A program made the position numbers and the translations under genes. Shown here piece by piece: positions 51,439 to 60,968 of a stretch of 64,000 nt of DNA. Under the pieces are notes generated by a model. That model saw nothing but the letters and a program-made list of their open reading frames with translations, searched no databases and was not told where the DNA came from. The stretch spans positions 1,054,001-1,118,000 of the forward strand of contig NZ_JARXUZ010000001.1 in NCBI RefSeq assembly GCF_029893365.1, in the 5' to 3' direction. The stretch comes from Cryobacterium sp. CG_9.6. Its GTDB lineage: Bacteria > Actinomycetota > Actinomycetes > Actinomycetales > Microbacteriaceae. The first letter of the stretch is position 1; the number at the start of each line of letters is the position of its first letter.

Positions 51439-53166
51439 TTGGGCAGCACGCGGCTCCGACGATGGCTGCCGGGAATCCACACGGCATCCACGTACCGGCG
51501 CGCGTGGCTGGTTCCCGATTTGCGTGCCGGTGTTGTGCTCACGACACTCCTTATTCCGGTGGGCATCGGCTATGCCGAGGTGGCCGGGCTTCCGCCCGCG
51601 GCGGGGCTCTACGCCACAATCATCCCTCTGCTGGCCTACGCCATCTTCGGTCCCTCGCGCATCCTCGTGCTGGGGCCGGATTCCGCCTTGGCGCCGATCA
51701 TTGCCGTGGCCATTCTTCCGCTCGCCCTCGGTGACGGCGACAAAGCCGTGGCCCTGGCGGGACTGCTCGCCATCATGGTGGGCGTCATCCTGCTGGTGGG
51801 CGGGGTTTTTCGGCTCGGATTCGTGACCGATCTGCTTTCCAAGCCCATTCGGGTGGGCTATCTCAATGCTCTCGCGCTGCTCGTGATCATGTCTCAGCTG
51901 CCCGCGCTTCTGGGGTTTTCCGTGTCGGCCGATTCCCCGATGGGTGATGCCGTCGGCATCGTTTCCGGTATCGCGTCCGGCGAAGTGGATCTCACGGCGA
52001 CGCTCATCGGGGTGGGAGCGTTGGCGGTGATTGTGCTCTTGTCGTGGTTCAAGTCGCGAGTGCCGGGTATCCTCGTCGCGGTTGTGGGGGCCACTGCGAT
52101 CACGGCCATTCTGGGCCTGCAAAATGACCTCCCCGTGGTGGGCGCTCTGCCGCAGGGCATTGCCGCACCCGCGCTCGGTGGCCTGGTCTGGGCCGACGTG
52201 GTGTCCCTCATCGTGCCGGCCTTTGGAATCGCCCTCATCGCCTTTGCCGATACCGCCGTGATTTCGCGCACCTTCGCGGCGCGACGGGGCGAGAGTGTGA
52301 ACGGCAGCGAGGAAATGTCCGCTATCGGCCTCTCCAATATTGCCGGTGGGCTGCTGGGCGGCTTTCCCATTTCTGCCTCGTCCTCGCGCACTCCCGTGGC
52401 CGAACAGGCCGGGGCGCGTTCGCAACTGACGAACGTGGTCGGGGCGCTCCTCATCGTGGCGTTCATGCTGCTCGCCCCGGGAGTGACGGCCTACCTGCCG
52501 TCGGCGGCCATCGCGGCGGTCGTGATCGTCGCCGCGGCCGGACTGATTGATGCTCGCGGCTTCATCGCACTCGTCAGAATGAACAAAATGGATGCCGCAT
52601 TATCCCTCGCGGCCTTTGCCGGCGTTCTCGCCGTGGGAGTCATTCAGGGCATCGTGGTGGCCATCGTCCTGTCCCTCGGTGCGTTTATCAGCCACGCCTG
52701 GCGGCCCTACCGGGCCGAACTCGGACGCATCACCGGCCTCCGTGGATACCACGATCTGTCCCGGCATCCGGAGGGTGAACGACTGCCGGGCATCGTGATT
52801 GTGCGCTTCGATGCCCCGCTCTTCTTCGCGAATGGTGGTCTGTTCGACGACTTCGTGCGGGCCACGGTCGCCGCGGCGGGGAGCGGCATCCACTCGGTGA
52901 TCGTTGCGGCCGAGCCCATTACCGAGATTGACACGACCGCCGTGGAGGAGCTTCTCGAACTGGACGATTTTCTGGCGTCCCGCGGCATCACCCTCCTGTT
53001 TGCAGAAATGAAGGGCCCGGTGAAGGACAAGCTCCACGAGTACGGACTGAGCAGCCGGTTTTCTCCGGACCGCTTCCCGAGCACGGTGGGCGAAGCCGTG
53101 GACGAGCTCACCGGGACCCTGCGCGGAGACCTGGATGGCACGGTGTGGGACGACGAGACGTCCTGA
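51439..53166 (+). CDS. SulP-family anion permease with STAS domain
   Basis: Sulphate/bicarbonate-type secondary permease. Membrane part with DLRAGVVLTTLLIPVGIGYAEVAGLPP and YAIFGPSRILVLGPDSALAPI, typical SulP sequence, then a C-terminal STAS domain (about residues 440-560, IVIVRFDAPLFFANGGLF; ITEIDTTAVEELLEL). 575 residues from TTG 51439, preceded by GGGAGGGA. The transported anion is not certain. Confidence 0.88.
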   Translation: MGSTRLRRWLPGIHTASTYRRAWLVPDLRAGVVLTTLLIPVGIGYAEVAGLPPAAGLYATIIPLLAYAIFGPSRILVLGPDSALAPIIAVAILPLALGDGDKAVALAGLLAIMVGVILLVGGVFRLGFVTDLLSKPIRVGYLNALALLVIMSQLPALLGFSVSADSPMGDAVGIVSGIASGEVDLTATLIGVGALAVIVLLSWFKSRVPGILVAVVGATAITAILGLQNDLPVVGALPQGIAAPALGGLVWADVVSLIVPAFGIALIAFADTAVISRTFAARRGESVNGSEEMSAIGLSNIAGGLLGGFPISASSSRTPVAEQAGARSQLTNVVGALLIVAFMLLAPGVTAYLPSAAIAAVVIVAAAGLIDARGFIALVRMNKMDAALSLAAFAGVLAVGVIQGIVVAIVLSLGAFISHAWRPYRAELGRITGLRGYHDLSRHPEGERLPGIVIVRFDAPLFFANGGLFDDFVRATVAAAGSGIHSVIVAAEPITEIDTTAVEELLELDDFLASRGITLLFAEMKGPVKDKLHEYGLSSRFSPDRFPSTVGEAVDELTGTLRGDLDGTVWDDETS

Positions 53167-53191
53167 GGATACACAGGACGTTCGACCGGGC

Positions 53192-54706
53192 TCACTCGGG
53201 GCGGGAAAATGCCTTCCAGGCGAGGTGAAAGCGCGCCACGGCATCCGCTGCCCGCTGTTGCTCTCGGGCATGCAAACGCCCGTAGCTGAAGGTGTTTTCA
53301 CCGTTGAGAAAGGCCGCCACGGTGACGCGCTCGAGCAACAGCTCCCGGGCCACCACGCTGTCCTGGTGCTCACCCAGAATGATCTGCACCTTCTGGGCGT
53401 CGGACACGAGGCGCTTGGCAGTTTTGCGCTGCACGGGAAGAGCGGTCTCGGCGGCGTAGCGCAGGCGCTTGGCGGCCTTCCGCACCTCGTGCAGGGCCAG
53501 ATCGTGGGGGTGCGGCTCCGACGCCTGCGCGGCAACACGCACCGCGCTGCGTACGCGCTTCCACTCCTGCTCGAGCAGTTCTGGCACCACCTTGCGGGCC
53601 GAGCGGTAGGCCAGGTTGGTGAAGCGCGGTGCCGACAGCAGCGTGTCGAGATCGTCGAGCAGCCGAAAGTAGCGGATGCCGTCCAGCGCCGCGGCGAGAT
53701 TGTGCTCGGCGTTCTCGGTGAGGGCGTCAAACTGGCTGGACACTCGCTGCACGACAGGCCCGAGCAGCAGCTCGGCCGGTTCCGTCGCAATGAGCTTCAG
53801 CAGTCGGTCCTCCTGCACATGCTCGTCGCGGGCAATACCGAGCAAACCGGCGAGCCAACGCAGCTCATCCCGCAGTCGCTCCGTATCGGCCTCGTCGGAG
53901 AGCAGCGGCGAATATGTGGCCAACGCCGAGCGCAGGCGGCGCGTGGCCACCCGCATCTTGTGCACGGCGTCGACGTCGTTCTGTCGCACTCCGGGGTCAT
54001 GCTCCGCGATCACGCGCAGCTGCTCATGCACGTAGGCGAGCAGCACGCTGGCGGCCGCCCCCGAGGGCGTTGGCACGGGTGCGGCGGTTGGCTCGGCGGG
54101 AAAACGGTCCCCGAGGGCTCGCCCCAGCTTGGAGGCGTGACCCGAGGGGCGGATGCCGGCAGTCGCCATCAGTTCCTGACTCGCGTCGAGCAGTGCCAGG
54201 GGCCCGTCCACGAGTTCGATCTCCCACTCGCGCCAGGACGAATGCTGCGGTTCGGGCTGCAACCGGTCGGCCTCGACGCGGTCGTCGCAGACGTCGGCGA
54301 GGGCTTCACCGTCGACGCCGCGCAGGCGGTGCACGATGCGCCGGGTGCGCAGCAGCGCGATCGCCACGAGGGGGCGATCGCGCACATGCACGCGCACCAG
54401 TCGGGCGAGAGACTCGGGAACGGTCGTGGACGAGCCGGTGAGCGGAGCGTGAATCTCCCGGCGTTCACTGGCGGTCACCGGCAGCTTGAGGTGCCAGCCA
54501 GCATCGTCACCACCGGCTCGACGCCGCAGGGTGATGTGGTGGGCCGCCAAAACAAACGTGTCGGTGTCGAAGTACACGGCCTCCAGATGGTGCTCCACCG
54601 GGCGTTCCACACCCTTCACACCCGGCAGATCTTGCAGCCGCGGCAGCTTCGATTGCTCGTCAACGTCAAACTTGAGTTCAATCTCACGACCGGTCGAAGT
54701 GTCCAC
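53192..54706 (-). CDS. CYTH and CHAD domain protein
   Basis: The CYTH part (residues about 1-200) begins REIELKFDVD with the ExExK signature of triphosphate tunnel enzymes. The CHAD part (about 215-500) has many conserved histidines and arginines (VDAVHKMRVATRRLRSAL; EVRKAAKRLRYAAET), linked with polyphosphate binding. It likely acts on inorganic polyphosphate or triphosphate. GTG 54706. It is followed by hmp on the same strand. Confidence 0.88.
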   Translation of the reverse strand: MDTSTGREIELKFDVDEQSKLPRLQDLPGVKGVERPVEHHLEAVYFDTDTFVLAAHHITLRRRAGGDDAGWHLKLPVTASERREIHAPLTGSSTTVPESLARLVRVHVRDRPLVAIALLRTRRIVHRLRGVDGEALADVCDDRVEADRLQPEPQHSSWREWEIELVDGPLALLDASQELMATAGIRPSGHASKLGRALGDRFPAEPTAAPVPTPSGAAASVLLAYVHEQLRVIAEHDPGVRQNDVDAVHKMRVATRRLRSALATYSPLLSDEADTERLRDELRWLAGLLGIARDEHVQEDRLLKLIATEPAELLLGPVVQRVSSQFDALTENAEHNLAAALDGIRYFRLLDDLDTLLSAPRFTNLAYRSARKVVPELLEQEWKRVRSAVRVAAQASEPHPHDLALHEVRKAAKRLRYAAETALPVQRKTAKRLVSDAQKVQIILGEHQDSVVARELLLERVTVAAFLNGENTFSYGRLHAREQQRAADAVARFHLAWKAFSRPE

Positions 54707-54768
54707 ACGTCACCTTAGCGCGGGCCTGCGAACACACGAAGGCTGGCGCGCCCACCCAGGAACACTCC

Positions 54769-55941
54769 CTACGCAGCGGTTCCCGCGAGCCACAGGTCCG
54801 GTCCAAAGACTTCGTAGTGGATGCGTTGAGCCGGCACTCCCGATGCCAGCGCCTGCGAACGGATCGCGCGCATGAAGGGCAGTGGACCACACAGGTACAT
54901 GGATGCGTGTGCGGGGATATCTACTCCATCAAGGCTCATGAATCCGGCGTGCGACCCTGCCGTGGGTTCCTCGAGCCAGAGCTGCAGTGTGGCATCTTTC
55001 AGCTTCGCAACATCGGTGCTCATCTGGTGTCGGAGCGCCCAGCGCTCAAGGGTGCTCTCGGCGTGAAGGACGAGGACCTCGCGCGTCGAGTTCGTGTCGG
55101 CAAGTGAGCGCAGAATCGACGCGCTCGGAGTACAGCCGATGCCGGCAGAGGCGAGAATGAGCGGGCCGTCGTCCTCGGTGAGGGTGACGTCGCCGCAGGG
55201 GTGCGAGAGTGTGAGCTGGTCGCCCACCTGAACGTCGCGGTGCAGGGCGGGGGAGACCTCGCCATCGGCATCACGTTTGGCCGTGAACACCCGCACGTCG
55301 GTGCCGGTGCCTGCCGAGAGTGTGTACTGACGCACCTGACGGATGCCGTCGGGCATCACCACCGTTACGCCCACGTATTGGCCGGGCTTCGACGCCGATA
55401 CCGGGGTATCGTCGGCGGGAACGAGGGTAAACGTCATCGCATCCGTGCCGGCGGGCTCCTTGCTGGTGACGATCCACGGGGCAAGCGCCTGCGGGCTCGC
55501 GAGTCCGGCGTAGAGACCGTTTTCTTGCTTGATGAGCGCGTGGGCCATGAGCCAGTACACCTCGGTCCAGGCCTCCGCGATCTCGCTGGTGATCACGTCG
55601 CTCAGCTCGTCGGCGATGCCTTCTAACAGGTACTGATACACAACGTCGTACTGTTCAGGGCGGATGCCGAGCGACACGTGCTTGTGCGCGATGCGGGAGA
55701 GCATGACCTCGGGGGCGCTCTCGGGGTTCTGCAGCAGGTGGGTGGCGAACATGGCCACGCTGGCGGCGAGAGCCTGCTGCTGCGTGCCGTTCTTCTGATT
55801 GGAGCGACTGAACAGCCCGTCGAACAGCTCAGGGTGCGCCGTGAGCATGCGGTGGTAGAAATTCTTGGCGATGGCGGGCATCCGCTCGCTCACCACCGGG
55901 AGGGTGGCTTCGATGATGGGGACCGACTGAACGGAAAGCAT
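54769..55941 (-). CDS. hmp: Flavohaemoglobin (nitric oxide dioxygenase)
   Basis: Converts nitric oxide to nitrate using NAD(P)H and O2. Globin domain about 1-140 with RIAHKHVSLGI (proximal His near 88), then a ferredoxin-reductase-like region with RQYTLS for FAD, and GIGCTPSASIL for NAD(P). C-terminal YEVFGPD. ATG 55941 follows AAAGGAG. The nsrR-type gene is directly upstream on the same strand, and a perfect palindrome lies between the two. Confidence 0.92.
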   Translation of the reverse strand: MLSVQSVPIIEATLPVVSERMPAIAKNFYHRMLTAHPELFDGLFSRSNQKNGTQQQALAASVAMFATHLLQNPESAPEVMLSRIAHKHVSLGIRPEQYDVVYQYLLEGIADELSDVITSEIAEAWTEVYWLMAHALIKQENGLYAGLASPQALAPWIVTSKEPAGTDAMTFTLVPADDTPVSASKPGQYVGVTVVMPDGIRQVRQYTLSAGTGTDVRVFTAKRDADGEVSPALHRDVQVGDQLTLSHPCGDVTLTEDDGPLILASAGIGCTPSASILRSLADTNSTREVLVLHAESTLERWALRHQMSTDVAKLKDATLQLWLEEPTAGSHAGFMSLDGVDIPAHASMYLCGPLPFMRAIRSQALASGVPAQRIHYEVFGPDLWLAGTAA

Positions 55942-56018
55942 AGGAACTCCTTTGAGTGGGGACACTGTCCCGGGGTGTTCCTAAAAATAGCATTTGATAT
56001 GCCGCATTTATTGCAATG

Positions 56019-56035
56019 TTCTACAAATTGTAGAA
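56019..56035. promoter_or_regulatory. Palindrome, candidate NsrR operator for hmp
   Basis: TTCTACAAATTGTAGAA is a perfect 17-bp palindrome located 78 bases upstream of the hmp start and 10 bases downstream of the nsrR stop. Rrf2/NsrR proteins bind short dyads near NO-detoxification genes. Function inferred from position. Confidence 0.55.
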
Positions 56036-56044
56036 AACAGGGTC

Positions 56045-56497
56045 TTAAGACCCGGTGGGTCGGGACAGGAGGGTTACGGGGACCGGTCCGGAGGCGCGGC
56101 GCGGCGCTACGTCGGCAATGAGCAGGTCGTCGAGCTCCCCATAAAAGGCCTCGCGCGCCCGACGCAGAGCGCCCCGCAGGCCGCAGCCCACGATCAGCGG
56201 GCACGGGCCGGTGTGGGTTTCGCAGCTGGCCAGATCGAGGCGAGTGTCGAGTTGGCGCAACAGCCAACCCACGGTGGCCGTTCTGCCGAGGGCGCTGATC
56301 TGAACACCGCCGGTACGCCCGCGCACCACCTCGATCAGGCCGAGTTCGCGCAAGCGGATGATGGCCTTCGTCACGTGGTTGTACGGGGTGCCGATTGCGT
56401 CCGAGAGGGCTCGGCTCGTGACCAGATGCGGGGTGGTTTCCGTCGCCAGCAGCATGACCACCCGCAGGCAGACATCCGAAAAGGCGGTGATTCTCAT
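56045..56497 (-). CDS. nsrR: Rrf2-family regulator, NsrR-like
   Basis: Iron-sulphur NO sensor. Winged helix at the start (FSDVCLRVVMLLATE; YNHVTKAIIRLRELGLIEVVRGRTGG) and three cysteines at 92, 99 and 105 (SCETHTGPC, then GCGL), nearly matching the 93/99/105 pattern of streptomycete NsrR. It precedes hmp in the same direction. NO would inactivate the cluster and derepress hmp. Confidence 0.88.
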   Translation of the reverse strand: MRITAFSDVCLRVVMLLATETTPHLVTSRALSDAIGTPYNHVTKAIIRLRELGLIEVVRGRTGGVQISALGRTATVGWLLRQLDTRLDLASCETHTGPCPLIVGCGLRGALRRAREAFYGELDDLLIADVAPRRASGPVPVTLLSRPTGS

Positions 56498-56552
56498 GTC
56501 CTCAGACTACGACCGAGCGCACCGCACCCGAGAATGCGGGAGAATGACTTAA

Positions 56553-57269
56553 GTGACGTTGGACTCAGAGGCGATATTCGAGGTAATCCGTTTTGTCGAC
56601 CTCGCCGGAGTTCTCGCCAATGCCATTCTTGGTGGTGTGGCGGCACGGTCTGCTCGCCTCGACATTGTGGGATTCGTTGTTCTGGCCATCATGTCGGGCC
56701 TCGGTGGTGGCATTATTCGCGACACCCTGTTGCAGCAGGGCCCGCCCGCCGCCCTGACCGACTCGGCTTACCTCATCACGGCCGTTGTCGGTGGCGTGAT
56801 TGCGTACTTCGTGACGTTCAACGGGCGGTGGTCCCGGCGTGCTCTTCTGCTGCTCGACGCCCTCGCTGTGGGCTGCTGGTCGGCTGTGGGTGCGCAGAAA
56901 GCTCTCGAAGCGGATTTGGGCTGGCTGCCGGCCATTCTGCTCGGGATCACCACCGCTGTGGGTGGCGGAATGGTGCGCGATGTGATGCTGCTCAAGGTGC
57001 CCACCGTCTTCGGCGGCAACACGCTCTATGCCACGAGCGCGGTGCTGGCGAGCACCGAGATGGTGATTATGAGCAAGCTCGGTTTCGTCGCCCTCGGAAC
57101 GGCCGTGGCTATTCTGAGCGGTGCCGCGCTCTCGCTGCTCGCGCGGCGCTACGGGTGGGTGCTGCCCACCGGGTATGCGCTCCGAATTCCCAAGCCCATC
57201 TTTCTGATCAACCCGCGGGCCTGGCGGGAACGCCGCCGGAGCGCCAAGCGGCGCGCCGACCTCGAGTAG
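56553..57269 (+). CDS. TRIC/UPF0126-type cation channel family protein
   Basis: Membrane protein of 238 residues with seven helices and two copies of a Gly-rich motif (GLGGGIIRD and VGGGMVRD), the mark of UPF0126/TRIC-like channels (E. coli YicG relatives). GTG 56553. It diverges from nsrR. C-terminal tail is Arg-rich. Confidence 0.85.
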   Translation: MTLDSEAIFEVIRFVDLAGVLANAILGGVAARSARLDIVGFVVLAIMSGLGGGIIRDTLLQQGPPAALTDSAYLITAVVGGVIAYFVTFNGRWSRRALLLLDALAVGCWSAVGAQKALEADLGWLPAILLGITTAVGGGMVRDVMLLKVPTVFGGNTLYATSAVLASTEMVIMSKLGFVALGTAVAILSGAALSLLARRYGWVLPTGYALRIPKPIFLINPRAWRERRRSAKRRADLE

Positions 57270-57275
57270 GCCCGC

Positions 57276-58094
57276 CTACGGGTTGAGAACGGCGAGCGTG
57301 GCCGCATGCAGCAGGCCGTTGGTGGCCAGTGCGCTGCCGTGCCAGACGCCCGGCTCGCCGCTTACGGACGTGAACACGCCGCCGGCTTCCTGCACGATCG
57401 GCGCGAGCGCTGCCATGTCGTACGGTTTCAGGTCGAATTCTCCCGCAATGTCGAGGTGTCCCTCGGCGAGCAGCATGTAGGACCACATATCGCCGTAGGC
57501 CCGCGTGCGCCACACCTGCCGGGTGAGGCTCACCAGGGCGTCGAGCTGTCCCGCCTGGTCCCACTGCTGAATGCTGTTGTAACTCACGGATGCCTCGGCG
57601 AGCGAATCCACGCCCGACACGCGCAGCCGGGTGGGCGCGGCGTGCGGCGTGCGTTCGTCGCTGGACCACGCGCCGTGTCCGAGACTTGCCCACCAGCGTT
57701 TGCCGAGCGCGGGGGAGCTCACCACTCCGACCACGGGAACGCCGTCCACCGCGAGGGAGATGAGTGTGGCCCAGATCGGGATGCCGCGCATGAATCCGGC
57801 GGTGCCGTCGATCGGGTCGATGATCCACTGGCGCACGGTGGAACCCTCGGTGCCGAACTCTTCGCCGAGAATACCGTCGGTGGGGCGGTGAGTGGCGAGC
57901 AACGCGCGAAGTTCCCGCTCCACGGCCTGGTCGGCATCCGTCACCGGCGTGCGGTCAGGCTTTGTGGTCACCACCAGATCGAGCGCGGTGAAGCGCGCGC
58001 GCGAGATGGTGTCGGCGGCATCGGCCAGCGCCAGAGCCAGCTCGAGATCCTGCGCTACGGAGAAGGAATGGGGGGAGTTTTGCGTGTCGGTCAC
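57276..58094 (-). CDS. hisN: Histidinol-phosphatase of inositol monophosphatase family
   Basis: Metal-dependent phosphatase of 272 residues. GEEFG, then IIDPIDGTAGFMRG (metal-binding DPIDGT) and GDMWSYMLLAEG with PYDMAALAPIVQEAGG fit the HisN/IMPase group of actinobacteria. GTG 58094 is used because the upstream extension is not family-like. Inositol-1-phosphatase is an alternative role. It converges with the channel gene. Confidence 0.85.
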   Translation of the reverse strand: MTDTQNSPHSFSVAQDLELALALADAADTISRARFTALDLVVTTKPDRTPVTDADQAVERELRALLATHRPTDGILGEEFGTEGSTVRQWIIDPIDGTAGFMRGIPIWATLISLAVDGVPVVGVVSSPALGKRWWASLGHGAWSSDERTPHAAPTRLRVSGVDSLAEASVSYNSIQQWDQAGQLDALVSLTRQVWRTRAYGDMWSYMLLAEGHLDIAGEFDLKPYDMAALAPIVQEAGGVFTSVSGEPGVWHGSALATNGLLHAATLAVLNP

Positions 58095-58234
58095 GCTCTC
58101 AAGAATAGTAATGTCGAACGCGGACACGCGGAGGGTGCCTCGATTGGCGCCAAGTCCTTTCTGGGTGTTAGGGTTGAACGTTCCCGCAGGTCGCACTGCT
58201 GAAATATGCAGTGATAGCATCGCAGAAACATTAC

Positions 58235-58310
<76 letters not shown>

Positions 58311-58420
58311 AGAAATGCCGTCTCATCAGGGGTTTACTGCCCATGAAATGAGACTTGACTCCAAGTAGATATCCTAAACTCACGTGTTACTCACGCGAAT
58401 GCTTTGAGGCTGTAACAGAG

Positions 58421-58458
58421 AAAGACCCCCGTCCAATTGGACGGGGGTCTTTTGTTTT
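58421..58458. terminator. Bidirectional intrinsic terminator
   Basis: A perfect 16-bp stem, AAAGACCCCCGTCCAA at 58421-58436 with its complement at 58437-58452, then a T-rich run TGTTTT. On the minus strand it ends the integrase transcript, and the A-rich other side can work in the opposite sense. Confidence 0.85.
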
Positions 58459-58469
58459 GCCTTTTGCAA

Positions 58470-59699
58470 TCAAGCCGTTATGGCTTTCGGCATGAGGTTG
58501 TTGAGTGCGCCTGCGCCGGTGTCATCGACAGTGTTGATGTATTTGACATAGTGCGCGTAGAGCACAGCGGTTCCGTGCCCATGCCCCAAATATTTCGCGG
58601 CGTACTCAGGCGAGACCTCTGCGGCAAGAATCGTACCGACTGTGCGTCGCAAAGCGTGCGGAGTGATTTGGTTCAGGTCTTCAACGTCACCGGTTCCACG
58701 AATGCGACGCCAGGACCGTCGAAGGTTTGCCGGCCCGACGATTCCGCCGGTGCGCGTCGTCAGCAGGAGGTGGTCGGGACCACCGTCGGCCGTTTCTTCC
58801 ATCAGCTGTTCGATGACTGCCGCGGCGAAGTTGGAAATCGGAACTGTGCGAACGGAAGATTCCGTCTTAGGGTGCGCCTGACGGAAGATAGAGCCCTTAT
58901 CCGGCTCGATAATCGTTCCTTGCACGGTAAGAGTCCATGGCGCGCCTTCCCCTTGGGGCCGTTTCACGTCCCGGCGTCGCAGGGCGCCAACCTCACCAAT
59001 ACGGAGACCGGAACCGAGCGCGATTCTGAGCACACGCCCGAGTCGACCATCGGGTCGCGGTCCGCGCCGACCAGGGGCCGTGTTCCATGCATCAACCGCG
59101 CCGAGCATGCGGTCAATCTGTGGCATCGTCAAAATTAGGATTTCGTACTCGCGTGCTGGTGGCACGAATGCTGAGGGCATGAAATTGACGGGGACAGCCT
59201 GGTGCCCGACGGCGAGTTTGAGCATGGCGCTTAGAAGGATGCGGGCGCGGTCAGCTTCCGACGGAGCTTTTTCCGCCAGCTCCATGAGGAACGCATCGAC
59301 TACAGGAATCTCGAGGTCACCGACGGCGAGCTCGCCGAGGCCCGTCTCCTTATTGAGAATGTGGTTGCGCATGGTGCTTTCGTAGCGTGCCATGCTCTGT
59401 GGCCCGGCCTTCTTTTCGGCACGCTTTCGGCGCATCATCAATTCCGCCAGCTTCGAAACAGTGTCGAGCGCGCCAATTTTGACGCTGGTGCCGAGTGCTT
59501 TCTTAATGTCTGTGCCAGTGAGAACGGCGTTGAGGTTCTCGAGAACCTCGCCTTTCGTTTCACCGCCGCGGGTAATCTGGCGAACTTTCCCCGTGCGTGC
59601 GTCGCAGTAATTCACCTTGGAAACGTGCCAGCCGCTGCCCTCTTTGGAAGACGTGGATATTTTCCCCCACTTACCGGGCTTCAGCTTCGCGCGGGCCAT
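58470..59699 (-). CDS. Tyrosine recombinase / integrase
   Basis: Phage-type integrase of 409 residues. N-terminal arm-binding region up to about 75, core-binding helices about 80-180, catalytic domain with Arg233 (GSGLRIGEVGAL), Lys278 (HPKTESS), His348-x2-Arg351 (PHALRRTVGT), His373 (LGHGHG) and Tyr381 or Tyr384 (VLYAHY). It is beside tRNA-Lys as expected. Four bases upstream is the excisionase gene. Confidence 0.93.
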   Translation of the reverse strand: MARAKLKPGKWGKISTSSKEGSGWHVSKVNYCDARTGKVRQITRGGETKGEVLENLNAVLTGTDIKKALGTSVKIGALDTVSKLAELMMRRKRAEKKAGPQSMARYESTMRNHILNKETGLGELAVGDLEIPVVDAFLMELAEKAPSEADRARILLSAMLKLAVGHQAVPVNFMPSAFVPPAREYEILILTMPQIDRMLGAVDAWNTAPGRRGPRPDGRLGRVLRIALGSGLRIGEVGALRRRDVKRPQGEGAPWTLTVQGTIIEPDKGSIFRQAHPKTESSVRTVPISNFAAAVIEQLMEETADGGPDHLLLTTRTGGIVGPANLRRSWRRIRGTGDVEDLNQITPHALRRTVGTILAAEVSPEYAAKYLGHGHGTAVLYAHYVKYINTVDDTGAGALNNLMPKAITA

Positions 59700-59923
59700 T
59701 ATGCGGCCACCGCAACGGTCATCTTGGCGGCCAAGCTCAGTGCCCAGCTGTCGAGTGTTGCCTGGTGGTATCGAACGGCCGAGCCGAGCTTGAGTGACTG
59801 GGGCCCCGTTCCTGCCGATCGCCAGTTTCTTAGAGTTTTTGGCTTTAGGCCAAATCGGGCGGCTGCCTGAGCCTCGGTGAGGAACGGGGAGAGTTCCTGT
59901 GTGGGGGTAGTGGTCATGGTCAT
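59699..59923 (-). CDS. Excisionase-type helix-turn-helix protein
   Basis: A 74-residue AlpA/MerR-like small protein: FLTEAQAAARFGLKPKTLRNWRSAGTGPQSLKLGSAVRYHQ is a complete helix-turn-helix with wing, split here at its usual points. It overlaps the integrase start. Such proteins act as recombination directionality factors. The start may be ATG 59923 or the ATG two codons later. Confidence 0.85.
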   Translation of the reverse strand: MTMTTTPTQELSPFLTEAQAAARFGLKPKTLRNWRSAGTGPQSLKLGSAVRYHQATLDSWALSLAAKMTVAVAA

Positions 59924-60089
59924 GAGCTGTCTTTCAGTTTGTCCGGGACCTGCAGGGTTACTGGTTCCGCCTAGTACTTGCGCGGACCGCGCCGCACTTT
60001 CCGAAAAACTGATTTATTTTTAGAGTAAAGCCCTGATCAGTCCACTAATAGCAAAGCACGACTGGATGTCATCCCGGGCGTGTCGTTGT

Positions 60090-60587
60090 TCACAGGTACG
60101 GCTCCCGAATCCTGCTCGGCCCATTGATCCTGCCGGCGTCGTCGAGCTGACCCAGCCTCTTAAGAGCGATCAGAAGGTGCGCCGGTGTCGCTCCAGCCTC
60201 CAAAATGAGGACGTTGCCCGTAATAGTGATGCGCGTCGAGCGTGACCTGGCCGATCCCGCCGACTGTATGAGCAGCAAGGGAACTGCACACGTCCAAGCA
60301 CCGGTGCCGCTCGGCGCCCGCCCGCGCTTGCTTGCACGGAGCCGGTCACGCTCCCATGCCGGCGCCGAAGCCTCATCCCAATCACCTGCCAAAATAGCGG
60401 CATCGATAAGGCCTGCCTGAGTCGCCATGCACGCTCCATGCAGAAACCCGTCCCGGAGTTCGTGCCGGGCGGCCTGGGTTGCTTCCGCGTAACCGGTGAT
60501 CAATCCGGCCAATAAGTCGTCTGTGGAGCCGACCCACAGAGCGCCGTCGGTCAGCATGCCAGAGCAGTGGTACAGAGAGGTGTTCAC
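60090..60587 (-). CDS. Hypothetical protein, paralogue of the next
   Basis: A 165-residue protein of unknown type. GYAEATQAARHELRDGFLHGACMATQAGLIDAAI and DWDEASAPAWERDRLRASKRGRAPSG are closely repeated in the gene at 60877-61403, so this is one of a tandem duplicate pair. The C-terminal IALKRLGQLDDAGRINGPSR is helical. No catalytic motif. It is in the accessory part of the tRNA-Lys element. Confidence 0.65.
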   Translation of the reverse strand: MNTSLYHCSGMLTDGALWVGSTDDLLAGLITGYAEATQAARHELRDGFLHGACMATQAGLIDAAILAGDWDEASAPAWERDRLRASKRGRAPSGTGAWTCAVPLLLIQSAGSARSRSTRITITGNVLILEAGATPAHLLIALKRLGQLDDAGRINGPSRIREPYL

Positions 60588-60968
60588 GGGTGGGTCATGC
60601 GCGGCAGCGGCGCGCTGCGACGGGTTGCCCGCCAGTATTATCAGAAATACAGATTCAATTTTGGGGAAACCTGCCGCTCATTCCACAGCGAGCCGTCATT
60701 GTCGTCTCAGGCACGATCACTAACCAGCTCATGGCCGAGTTCGACCGGCGGTAGTGTGATGAGCGCCAGTGAGTTCAGGCGGCGGCTTTAGCGGTCCTTG
60801 GCCGCAGAGCAGCGGGAAGCGATTTCTCAGGGTGGATCATGTCGTAGACGACGAACTCAGTCCCGAACTCTTGGAGTCAATCAACCTGATGCTCGCCGGG
60901 AGAGTGTCTGAGATCGGGCAAAGGGTTGTCCCGACTCGCCCCATTCACATGCCCGGCGTCGAGCATTC
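60588..60968. other. Gap between the duplicated genes
   Basis: Holds the upstream region of 60090-60587 (GTCATGCGCGGCAG is also found upstream of the other copy near 61411) and, nearest 60877-60968, the frame-shifted tail of the second copy. No other gene is supported; a plus-strand frame at 60769-60972 is judged to be a shadow. Confidence 0.45.

Noticed and set aside
53135-54718. 527-codon open frame antisense to the CYTH-CHAD gene
   Set aside because: Shadow frame; the minus strand has a full CYTH-CHAD protein with ribosome-binding context.
57306-58202. Plus-strand 298-codon frame antisense to hisN
   Set aside because: Shadow of the phosphatase; His/Arg-rich without recognisable motifs.
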